Assembly: GCA_033085395.1 (NCBI GenBank)
Contig: JANQBS010000017.1
Coordinates: 1 to 64,000 of the forward strand
Direction: 5' to 3'
Source: Xanthoparmelia taractica
Lineage: Eukaryota; Ascomycota; Lecanoromycetes; Lecanorales; Parmeliaceae
DNA: 64,000 nucleotides
Each line of letters opens with the position of its first letter. The stretch's first letter is position 1. Positions 1-10,663 of the stretch are shown one piece after another. Below the pieces are notes generated by a model, which saw only the letters and a program-made list of their open reading frames with translations, ran no database searches and was not told the origin of the DNA. A program made the translations under genes and the position numbers.

Positions 1-99
1 TAAAATTCTATAAATAGATTAAAAAGATATAATTTTTTAAAAAAAGTTGAAAAAAAGTTAAAAACGACTATGTTCAAGAGATACCACACCTTTCCGACC

Positions 100-1420
100 C
101 GTAATAATAAGTTATATATTCTCGAAGAAGACTTAATTCGTAAAGAGCTATTAAAGCGTTATTACGATAATCTTATAACGAGATATTTTAATATTAATAA
201 AATACTTAAGTTAATAAATAGAAAATATTATTAAGATAATATAAAAGTAGATATTATAAAGTATATTTATATATGCGATATCTATTAGCGTGTAAAAGTA
301 AAACGCTATCATTTCTATAATAAGTTAAATACACTTTCGCTATTTATTAAATTATAAAGAAAAATTATAATAAACTTTATTATAGATTTTTCGCTAAATA
401 AGCGTAAGAATCGCGTTTATAATACGATTCTAATAATAATTAATAGATATATTAAAATAGCGAGATATTTATTAATTAATAAGATAATTAATATAATATA
501 ACTTAAGAAGTTATTTATAAAAGAAATTATACTTCGATATAAAGTATCTAAAGATATTATTATAAATCGAAATTTTATCTTTATAAGTGCGTTTTAATTA
601 AAAATCTATTATTAATTATATATAAAGCGTAGATTAAGTATTATTTTTTATTCTTAAATTAATAAATAAACGAAACGATAAAATTAGACTTTAAAGTATT
701 ATTTTAAAATATATTATTTAGAGCGATAAGATAATTAAGTAGATCTTTTATTGATTATCGAGTTCGTATATTACTAAAGCGAATACAAAACGATAGATTA
801 TAATTTATTTCTTATAATATACGAATATTAATTAAAACTTAAGCTAATTATTAAAAATAACGTTATTAAGAAAGAAATACTCGTAGTGAAAGGACGTATT
901 AAAAAAATAAATGTAATTCGATAAAAGCTTGAAAGATATTAATAAAGCGTATAAAAAACGTAGATAAAGTCTTATAATAAGAGTTATAAATTATAAACGT
1001 TTAATTATAATAATTTTATTATATTTTTTATAAAGAAGTTAAAGTAAAAGAGATTAAATAATTTTTTTTAATAAATTAATTAATTTCTTTCGAATATAAA
1101 AGTATATTAAAAAATAAGCGTATCGATTATAGTTATCGTTAATCTATTAAATCTATTTTATCTTTTATATATTATTATTAAAATCGTATTAACGAAGATT
1201 AAGAAATTCGAATATTTTGAAATATTTTATTTTTAAGCTTATAAACGAAGACGAAGAATACTCGATAGAGTTTATATATAAAAAACGTACTTGAAAGAGC
1301 GAGATAGAATATCTTATTCGATAAGAAGATTATTCTAAAGAATATAACGAATAGCTTAGCGAAGAAGTTATAGATAATACGTAAGATATAGTGAATAAGT
1401 TTAATAAGCATAAATTATAA
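100..1420 (+). pseudogene. Degenerate Ty3/Gypsy integrase and chromodomain
   Basis: Read on the + strand, about 110-1080 follows the Gypsy integrase pattern: a zinc-binding N-terminal stretch with its His and Cys codons mostly changed to Tyr, then a core recognisable at RYIKIARY (about 445-470) and KRRLS (about 625-640). Positions 1247-1411 match a chromodomain (EDEEYSIE, then KRT, IEYLIR, KEYNE, DIVNKFNKH). In-frame stops sit where conserved Trp (TGG to TAA, TAG or TGA) or Gln (CAA to TAA) codons are expected, and the integrase acidic residues appear replaced by Asn or Lys. The order integrase then chromodomain is that of chromodomain-bearing Gypsy elements. The window starts inside the element, so gag and reverse transcriptase would lie to the left. 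The copy is dead. Confidence 0.82.
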
Positions 1421-3341
1421 ATACGAAAAGAATAAGAGATATATATTAAAAAAAGAGTTTAAAGATTAATTAATTTTAAAAAGAGCTTAAGAATAAAAGA
1501 ACTTAATTATAAGAAGTTGAATCTTAGATTATCGTAATAATAAAAAAGATATTAAAGCGATTAAAGAAAGCTAACGACGCTCTAAGAGATAACGAGAAAC
1601 TTCTATTATATAAAATAATAAAATTAAGTAATACGCGATTTATAGTTTCTATATAAGATAAATATATCTTAAACGCTAGATTATTAAAACTCTTTTATTA
1701 AAATATTACTTAAAGAAGATTTCTTCTTCGAATCTACGGCGAGACTTCTCGATTTCTTTAATAATAAATATAAGAAGATATAAAGTCTCTAATTATTAAA
1801 GAAGAAAGAGTTACTATTAATAAAAGAAATAGAGAAGACGTTTAGGTTTTTATTTATTAAAGATAGCGTAACGAGCTAAGAGCTCTTAGAAAACGTAGAT
1901 TCGTTTTCGTCGTTATTCTTATTTCCCTCTTTATTATCTTTTTTATTCTTATCGTTATCATTAAATCTAAAATTTGCTATCGACGAATTTAAGTTAAAAA
2001 GATTTATCTAAAGTTAATATTAATATATATTAAACGCGCTTAAAATCGATATATATCGTAGAAATATATACGCTATAGCGTAATGTATTTTAGATTCTTA
2101 TAAAATAATAAGGATAACACGAAGAAACTTAACTTAATTAATTTAAATACTTAAAGTATTTAATTTTTTTACGTTATCGAAGCGATTAATAACTCGCTAA
2201 TAAGCGATAAGAATCTTCTTATATATCTTTATAATATTTATTAATTAAAATATTAAAGTATAATTAGAATTATCTAAATTAAGATTATTAATTATTATTA
2301 TTTTAAATCGATAACGAAGTCTAAATATATAATTTATTTTTATAATAATCTTATAACGTTTAAAAATCTAAAATAGCTATCGTTTAGTAAGTACTAGATA
2401 TACGAGGTCTATATATTAATTTATCGCGATATAATCGAAGCGCGATTTCGTATAAATTATGCATTTTACGAGTATATTATCTTCGAAATCGAATATTATC
2501 TTATATTTCTTAAAATCGTATTTGTAAGCATAACGAATATATCGCGAATATAAAATTTTAATTAGGTCGATTAACGATTCTACGAATCGTATCGCGATTA
2601 AATATTAAACGAACTAATAACGTATTAATAACGATTATATATTATCTATAATTTTAAAAAATCTATAATAGACTAATAGCTAATATAATAGAAGATATCT
2701 TAAATATATTTAATAAGCGTTAGATCTCTATATAATATATATTTACTTTCTAAAAATTAGATATTATATATATAATAATATATATAATAAAGAGAGAAAA
2801 TTTTCTTAAAAATTAATACTCTTTTATTAATAACTTTATTATTAATACACGCGAATTATACGCGTCGCGTATATTTAACTTAGAGATAATATTTATTTTA
2901 TATATTATTTAAATTATTTCATTAGCGTAGAAAATATTTTTAACGTCGAGTATTTTATCGCCTTAGTTTTTATTTATATTTACGATATATTTTATATATA
3001 AAGCGCTACTCGAAGAAACTCTTTTTCTTTTTTTTTTTTATTAAATTTTTTAAAAGAATTAATTCTTTCTTTTATATTAAATTCGAGAATAAATTCTTAA
3101 AGAGAGAAAGTAATTATTGAAAATAGAATCTTAATCTTTAGACGAGAAGATTTTAAATCACTTAATATACGTAGATTTAACGAATCCTTAGCGAATATAC
3201 TTAAATAAGCGATCTTCTTAAGTTTTCTTTTCTTCTTTCTTAAGAATTAATCTTATTATTAGATCTATATGTGAAATATATATCTTTCTAATTCCACACT
3301 GCTACATAACTCTAAGGCTCTGATCTAGGATCAAGTCTAAC

Positions 3342-3534
3342 AGGCCCGAAGGGTCCTTAGCATATCTATTCAAATAGGGGTGTTGCGCAATAAGCGGCAA
3401 CACCCCGGTGGCTTTTTGGCTCTGTAGCGCAGTGGTATGGGGGCTAGGTGCCTCGCATAGCCCTGACAATAGTGTTGCCGCTTATTGCGCAACCACCCCT
3501 ATTTCGATAGATATGCTAAGGATCCTTCGGGCCT
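3342..3534. mobile_element. 193-bp foldback element with near-perfect arms
   Basis: Left arm 3342-3403 and right arm 3472-3534 are reverse complements with three mismatches and one 1-base gap over about 62 bp. The outer ends read AGGCCCGAAGG and the inner ends GCGGCAACAC. The 68-base interior contains TAGCGCAGTGG (3425-3435), a full match to the tRNA/SINE A-box consensus TRGYNNARNNG, preceded by GGCTCTG like a tRNA 5' end. No convincing target-site duplication is visible. The flank to the right stays unmutated and reaches ten A residues at 3685-3694, so a SINE-like reading of 3418-3694 is an alternative to a MITE. I see no clear B box. Confidence 0.75.
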
Positions 3535-4255
3535 TACAAACACTCTATGGTCTCGGGTCCATTGCGCATCACTCCGGGCATCACCCCCGCGAGAATTTGG
3601 CCTAAAACTCACGATCCCGGGGTCTATTTCGGGGTGGCGTTAAGGATCGTCGCTGCATATCGCTACCGAACCTCGTCGTCGATCAAAAAAAAAACTTATA
3701 GAACTAAATATAGAACTAAGTCACGTGACTAATACCAATAATAAGTATAGTAAGTAATATTTATTAATTAAGCGAAATTCGCGCGAATATTTAATAAAGT
3801 TACTAATTCGATAAAATTCTTATTTTTAGTTCTAGTCGCGCGATTAGTAATTTTAAATTTAATAGAAACTTTTTAAATTTATAGATATATAATTTTATTT
3901 ATATTCGCTTTAATCTTTAAACTTAAATTTAGAAATTTAAATTTAATCTCTCTAATTTATATTAAGTCTCTAAATATTATTATAAAGTCTTTCTTTATTT
4001 AAAGCTCTTTATCTATAAAATAAAAAGTATATTTATTTTCGTAGATTCTCGATATCTATCGTATAATCTTATTATAAAGCGTTTTAATTCTTTAAATAAC
4101 GTTATAACGTACGAATATTAATATTAATATTATAATTATTAGTTAATTAATCGACGATCTTTAGCTCTTTTTATTTTTATATATGAAATCGATTAAGAAT
4201 CTTATCTTTAAAATTATTTAAGTCTTTCGATAAGAGATTAATAAATATACTATAG

Positions 4256-5084
4256 ATAGATAGGTGAGGTAAGAAGTAGAAGAAAAAAAAAGGTGGGAAA
4301 ATAATTATGTCGGAGTGTTAGCCCTCGTCCGCCGTAAGAAACACGCGTCTAGGGAATGATTTCTCCACCGAAAGTCCCTACAAAGCGACTAGTGCCAGCA
4401 ACCACTCTTGCGAATACCCATTTTGACCTAAACCGAAGCAGAGTTTCAGGTCGGTGGACTGCTATGGGTATCCAAACCATGGCATTGAAGTTGCTTTATG
4501 AGCAACAGAGCTCGCGGTTGAGCCAGCGATATTCTTGGCCTGAGCAACGCCCACTATGCTGCGGTCGTTGCTATTGATGGATTCACATCGACATCAACAT
4601 ATTTTGATCATTATTTCTTTCTTGAGATGCTGCACTCGAAGATATAATCTAATTTGAAGAGGTAATCTTTGATGTAAAATGTGTAATGTACAAGATCTAG
4701 CCAATAGTGACTTTAGCGCAGGTATTTCTTACTATAGAATGTACATTTCAATGGCCTCATCGCTTTTGACGCGAATAACACAATGAGCCTGAGAGCGACC
4801 CCTCCCTGAGAAAGCCGTAGACGGAAAAGGACTCATCTACGGACCTGAGCAGAGAACCAAGACAACGGTGGTGAAAGTGTTGATTGTGTACAACGGACTC
4901 CGAAGATATCTCAAGACTGAAGGAACAACCGACTGTCGATCTTATCAAGAACTGGACCGCCGACTTTTGGAGGACTAGGACCAGCCTCCATGCCGACTGG
5001 TCATGCCCACCTCGCGCCGTCAATCAACAGCATCACACTGTCTCGAAACTTCGTACACGAGTGACATGCTCCCAGCACAAGTAA
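4256..5084. other. Intergenic, no supported gene
   Basis: Normal-composition DNA between the RIP block and the 3' end of the first gene. Short ORFs are present on both strands, but none has a recognisable domain or splice structure. It probably holds the 3' UTR of the minus-strand gene that ends at 5085. Confidence 0.6.
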
Positions 5085-8000
5085 TCAATACTGGTGGCTC
5101 TGCGCAAAAGATGGTGCTTCCCAGCTATATGAATCTTGATACGCTCTTTGAGAAGTATCGTAGACCTGGCCGTGGCGCTCGTACACGGGCTCCGCAATAT
5201 AATTCGACTCATAGCGCACGTACTCAGCGCCCATCTGCTCTACTGGTCGAGCAACAATGTATCGAGCAGGCTGCTTAAGTCCAGCATCTTCATACCTGAT
5301 CGGCACGTATTCAACACGTTGCTGATAATGACTGTTTGAAACCCTGGGATCATCAATGTACTCATAACGATTTTTTGTCGGATATTCGTAACTGGGAACC
5401 CTTTGGGAGCGGTTCAGCTTCCGCGGCGAGGGGGATTGAACTTGATATGCACCGTCGCGTCTATCTTCTTCCACGGGACTCTTGGGCCGGTAGAGAGCTG
5501 CCTCCGTAGGCGGTCGTTGAGGGGATGCTGGTTGGTCGCGATATTGTGATATGCGTGAAATTGGATAAGTGTGGCTCCCACTGCGAGATCTTCTCAGCAC
5601 CCTGCCGTTCGTGTCTTTGCGATCGTTGACGACCACTTGCTCAGAGTCTTCGTAAGGAGCGTAGCGCACAGGCGGACTGCTGCCAACCCTGACAGATTTT
5701 AAGGGTATCTGGGACAGTGGCAGCAGATCGTCATAATGATGGCTATGAGATCCCAATCTTCGTGGCACAGCGGCGTGGCTACCGTTTCTTGGATCGGAAG
5801 GACCTCCTGTCCGCATTTGGTCCCCGAGCATACCGTCCCCGTGCCTGCTGACCTCAACATCATCTCCCAACCGCTGATCAGAAGCGTCATCTTGTCCAAA
5901 AAACTGTTGTTGACGCTTGAATGGCGGCTCGCTAAACCACGCTACCTGTGAATCACGTTCTGTGTCACGTTCCGAGGAAACGCGCGTATGAGAGCGGGCA
6001 CCCTCCGGCTCTGGGGCCAAAGCGCTGAGGAAGCGGTCTGCAGCAACAACGGCCTCGGGTGGGGATGCGCCTCGTGCTCCACGCTTAGAGCTCGAGGTTT
6101 CGCCGAAGCTCCCGTTCTCTAGAGTAACATCATTGTTCCTGAGGTACTCCACAGAGCCAAGGCGCTCAATCATATTGTCTTGTCTTGGAGGCTTGGCTGG
6201 GATCCCTGTATGCCGGTGAGAACGGTTGCCCGACCGAGGCATGGCATTCAGAATGGGAGACTGAGGGTGCGTTACACGCGTAGACGGCTCGCACGACTCG
6301 CTAAGAAAAGTCTCGTTGATCTTCGATCGCAAGGCGCTGCCACTGTCATGGATTGGGTCGTCGTCCGTCCGTGGTGGCATTGCAAAAAGAGACTTTCTTT
6401 GCTGAGCGTGGGACAAGTACCGGTAACCATCTTCCAAGGGTGAGTGCTCGCCAACTTTGTGAGACTGAGCAGAGCCAGTAGCAATTTTGACAATCTTGCC
6501 CAAGTAGGCAGGTCTATGGGGATCGTACTCGTCTTCCCCCGGCGGTTCGGGAGGCTCGGACAAGCGACCTGGTGACAAAGGCCGAAAAGCACTGTGTGGT
6601 CGATCGGAAGACTGATCGCCAGACTGACCTCCATAATGAGATGGGAGAGCTACCAACGGGTCCGATGGAGCTCCCGAGGTTCCTCTCGCATCCACGTCAA
6701 GCTCTTTTCTATACATAGGGTGAGGCCCCATATTAGCTCGGCTCCTCAAACTTGGAAGAGGGGCTGGAAATGCGTCCGGAAAGACAGAAGCGATTAAGCC
6801 TAGTTTAACATCGGTCATACCATTGGCGTTGAGGAGTTTTGAGATGACCGAGAGGTCAGGATAATCTATCATGTCGTGCTTCCAATCGAGTTCTGGAGCT
6901 TGGGGATAGCCAAGCATTTGCGGTGTCTCGACATGTGCTGTTCTGAAGTGGTTGACTAGGTGGGGCAACGTATATAGCTTGGCTCCTGTGCCTTTATCCA
7001 TGCAAGTTTTGCAGCCTAGTCCATTAACACTTCTAACCGGTCTCATCACAGCATTATGATCTAACCCATCGATGAACATGGACAAGCTCGGCTCATTGGG
7101 GAAAGAGGCTTTGAACCTGGTAACAGTGTGTTGGATAACGACATATACCCGAACGCTGCCCGGAAGGTCTTTAATTCCGCCAATGCTGGTAAAGACATCT
7201 TTGGCATGTTTGGCCATCTCGTCCATTTGACGCTGATACAGATCAGATACTTGGCCTGGGGCATTGTGGACTTGGGGAAGGGTGGCCAAAGGTCCCTTCT
7301 GGAAATTGCCTGGATATGGTACCGTTGGGTGGCCTCCAAATCTATTGGCACTGGGTTCGGAAAAGTAACCCGGCGGGACTTTACTAAGTCGTCCTTGTGG
7401 AAACGCTGGGTACCCCTGTTGACCAGGAAAGGAGCCGTACGGTGTTCCTTGACCTTGCTGTGTAATAGGGAATGGGTTGTAAGAGGCGACATTGCTTCCG
7501 TAGCCATTCTGAGCTCCGGAATAGCCAGCTCCAGCAGTGTGAGACGAATTTGCAGGCAGGTAAGGTTGTGCGGATAACGTTTGGGGGAGTCCTTCCTGAC
7601 GGGGGCCTGGATACACGTTCTGGTATCCAACAGTGGGACATTGGAGGTTTTGAGGATGTAATGCTCCGGTCGAAGCACTTGCCTCCGCGGGCTGAACGAA
7701 GCTACTAGAAGTGATTGGTCCTCGTGGATCTCTAACAACCGGGACTTGCACAGGGGGCGCTGGAGTCGGAATCTTGTAATAGTTTGCTTTGGCGAGACTG
7801 GGATTTGGTTGGAAAGGAGGATGCTCGGGCCATTCAGATCGCCAATGCACCACGATGTTTCCCATGCTAAGCGTGGTGGTGTGTTTTGCAGCATAGTGCT
7901 GAATGACCCCCTCAAAGCCATAGAATTTGAAATTGCCGTCACAGCCGTTGCAAAGAAACAGCTCTCTTTGGTAATGGTCCGTCAGTGGCTTGATCTTGGT

Positions 8001-10036
8001 GTCGAACAGCCATTTCATGTTTTCGAGTATCAGTTTTTTCGTTGGTGGTCCGGCGGGTGGGTCATTCTTTATGGGTTCAACAGCGGCCAGAGCAGCTTCA
8101 TCCTCCTCGGCCAGTGCAGCGTAAAAGCGTTGGCGAACATCCAACAGCACATCTGCCGCGAATTTAGGACATGATTCCTTTGTGACGGCTCTACCTCCGG
8201 CCCACCTGGATTCAATGATCTCAGCAGCCAAAGCGCCAAGCCGATGTCGGACCGGAGCCTGATAGTTCTCCCATTCACGGTCAAAGTTCTCCTTAGTCTC
8301 TTTCAATTGAGCTTCCTGCTGGCGCCGTTGTCTGTACTCCTCTGCGAGAACTTCGGTCTGCTGCACTTGCTCTTTCTCGCGTCGTTCGGCATAAGGAAGC
8401 TGGGAAAGCAGACGAGGCCTGAGTATTCCCCACGCTTGATCCGTCATTGGCTGGGATATTTGCATGGCCGCTTGGAAAGAGTCCATGTGCCTCAATATAC
8501 TGGGCAACAAAGGAGGGTCCATTGCTGCGCAGCGGCGCTCTATTTCCGCTCGTCTTGATGCTTTAGCTTCAATGACGTCCTTGATGTTGCGCTCCGGTCG
8601 TGGCTGATGGATGGCCACCTGAGGTCCATGTTGCACGCCGCCTTGGAAATGGACTGGGTTCTTGGAGTATTGGAATGATGCTACAACAAGCGGATCAGTG
8701 ATCTGACTTCGACTCTGCGTGTGGACTGATTATGCGTGACACCGGGTCTGCTTACGTGTGGATGCACTAGGTACAAGTGGACTCGCCTGGTCGGCATCGG
8801 ACATTGTCGACAAGGCCAAGCTCTGTAGAGTAGATTGATCCGGATCGGTTACGTCTTTGACGCTGGATAGGACTGCCTTGGCACTGGGACGCGATCTCAG
8901 ACTCTTCAGCCCACCTTTGGAGTCCCACTGCTCCCAACGTATGATATCCTCGAGGCACTGCTGTCCTTGGTGAGCCAGGCCCTTGATCCACTCTTCTGCT
9001 GATGCAACACCGAGCTCCTTTGCAGCTTCAAATTGGCGCTTGATCCTCCCTACAGCGGGTTTGTAGTAATGTTTCGTGATTCGTAGCATAGGTGGAACCG
9101 TAACGCTTCTTAAAACGGCATGACCAATATAATGATGAGTTTCTGATATGAAGGCAAAAGGGAGACCCTGCAAGAGGAAAAACGGGCAATCCGAGGACAT
9201 GGAGAGATCCATTTCCTATCCACGGTCAGTTTGCGATGTCTTAACTGTAGCCAGCGGACCATGTTGACAGCCGGTACCTTTTGAGTATTCTCTTGCAAAC
9301 ATGGACCGCAACACCTGAGACCAAAGGGCCAGACGATTCTAACACCGGTATCACCAGGTCCAGACTCCCACGGATCCTGTGGATTCCCTACCGGTGTATC
9401 AACCTTGACCCTTTCACAGATCTGGCAATTACTTCCTTTGAGTAATCTCCACATGTCAAGTTCAGTTAATCCATGAATAGGCCTTGGAAGTCCGGGACAA
9501 AATCTTCTCCGAGAAACGGCCCAGATGGCCTCTGCTTTAAGTGGCTGCATAATGCTGTTAGGTAGCGGCGTAGTATCCTCTTCCCATTTGCCAGGGGTCA
9601 AATAGGTATTGAAAGCGTGGTTGAGGCTTAATATGCGCCCAAGAAAGGTGGGAGGAACATAACAGAGAACATGCTGCCAGAGAGCAGCACGCAACGCAGA
9701 TGATGTGCAAGAGATGTCCGCCCCTGTCCCACCGCTGCAACCATTTACTCTGGGTCGCTTGACCCTGGGAGGGTTCTCCGTAAAACTTTCGGCCTGCCTG
9801 GAGGAAGGAGCTTGCTCTGCAGATGCATGACAGTCAACCATTGCGTGAAAGGTGAGACTCTCTCTTCTCTTCTGCACCGCACTGTTAGACTTTGAATCTT
9901 CTTCCCGCTTCCGCTTGTGGGGTACATCATGGACATCAGGTTTGATGGCGTCCGTAATGGGAGCAGCTTCTGGCTGCGCCGATTCCAAGGGAGAGTATAG
10001 GTCGGAAGATACAGTACTTCCGGGGGATGAGTCCAT
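5085..10036 (-). CDS. Conserved fungal F-box-like and zinc-finger protein, 1604 aa
   Basis: Three exons rebuilt by hand: 10036-9278, 9215-8756 and 8680-5085, with introns GTACCG..ATAG and GTAAGC..GTAG. The frame is kept throughout. Residues about 114-150 resemble an F-box helix pair (LWQHVLCYVPPTFLGRIL), with an NLS-like KRKR at 41-44. Cys pairs at 204/207 and 242-246 suggest a treble-clef or ribbon-type zinc site. A C2H2-like finger starts near residue 650 (CNGC..H..H), and a second lies further on (GLGCKTC..HFRTAH). A Glu/Arg-rich coiled stretch lies at about 505-545. The C-terminal half is low-complexity and rich in Ser, Pro, Arg and Tyr. The F-box-like part suggests a ubiquitin-ligase adaptor and the fingers a nuclear role, but function is unknown. 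It reads as a conserved fungal hypothetical. It diverges from AMP deaminase across a 627-bp shared upstream region. Confidence 0.8.
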
Positions 10037-10663
10037 ATCTGGCTGTTCTGCTCATAGCGCAAATTCGGGCGTCCCCAAGTGGAAATGTGCTATGGTAAGT
10101 AGGTGCTCCGGGATGACCCTCTTTAGCAATTAGACGTACGCCATTCCGCAGGAAGAAAGACAAGAGAAAGGAAAAGATAATGTTCGCACAGACGAAAAGA
10201 GCTGTTCCTGCAGATCAGGACAAGAGGGCAGTGGAGGAAATTGTGGCCCGGAGACAGACCCCGTATTTTCCTAGAGGCACTAAGAGACCAAGTTTGGATA
10301 ACACGAGTAATTCGAATCTAGCAGAGACACTGAGATACTGTGAGAAGAAGAAGTGCGAAGAAGAGATTTGGAAATGGGACACGCAGGATAGCAATGACGG
10401 GAGTATGAGTAGAGAGTCGTAAGACTGGTGAAGCGTGCGAAAACTAGGAATTTTAGTGAGGCGACCAATCAGAAGGACATTTTGCAAACTTCAACTTTTA
10501 GACTAGGCTGCCAAGGCTTAAGGCTGACGGTTTCGACTCTTTAAGTAAGGTACCTTAAATAAGAGACTTTTTTGTTTCCTTTCCATCCCTAAAGACCCGT
10601 GATCGAGACCGCTAACAAGCAAGCCTTCAGGACTCGAAGCGCCGCTGGACAGTGCTCAGTCCA
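10037..10663. promoter_or_regulatory. Divergent promoter region, zinc-finger gene and AMP deaminase
   Basis: This 627-bp spacer lies between two ATGs facing apart. The pyrimidine-rich run near 10560-10590 sits just upstream of the AMP deaminase start, as is common in fungal promoters. Small ORFs here carry no recognisable domain. Confidence 0.5.

Larger units (their letters stand above)
1..4255. repeat. RIP-mutated AT-rich transposon block
   Basis: The stretch is dominated by A, T and TpA. CpA and TpG are very scarce while CpG persists, which is the pattern left by RIP (C to T in a CpA context on either strand). No intact long ORF remains. Only the left part (see the Gypsy entry) and an island at about 3290-3720 can be interpreted. 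From about 1430 to 3290 and 3720 to 4255 I see decayed sequence of unknown origin. Composition returns to normal near 4256, just before the first gene. Such blocks are typically heterochromatic; that is inference from the class, not something the sequence shows. Confidence 0.9.

Noticed and set aside
1199..1411. 70-codon minus-strand frame in the RIP block
   Set aside because: It is opposite the degenerate chromodomain and made of AT-rich codons; the + strand explains the sequence.
7061..7942. 293-codon minus-strand frame
   Set aside because: It is an alternative frame inside the 1604-aa gene; the main frame has the zinc-finger signatures.
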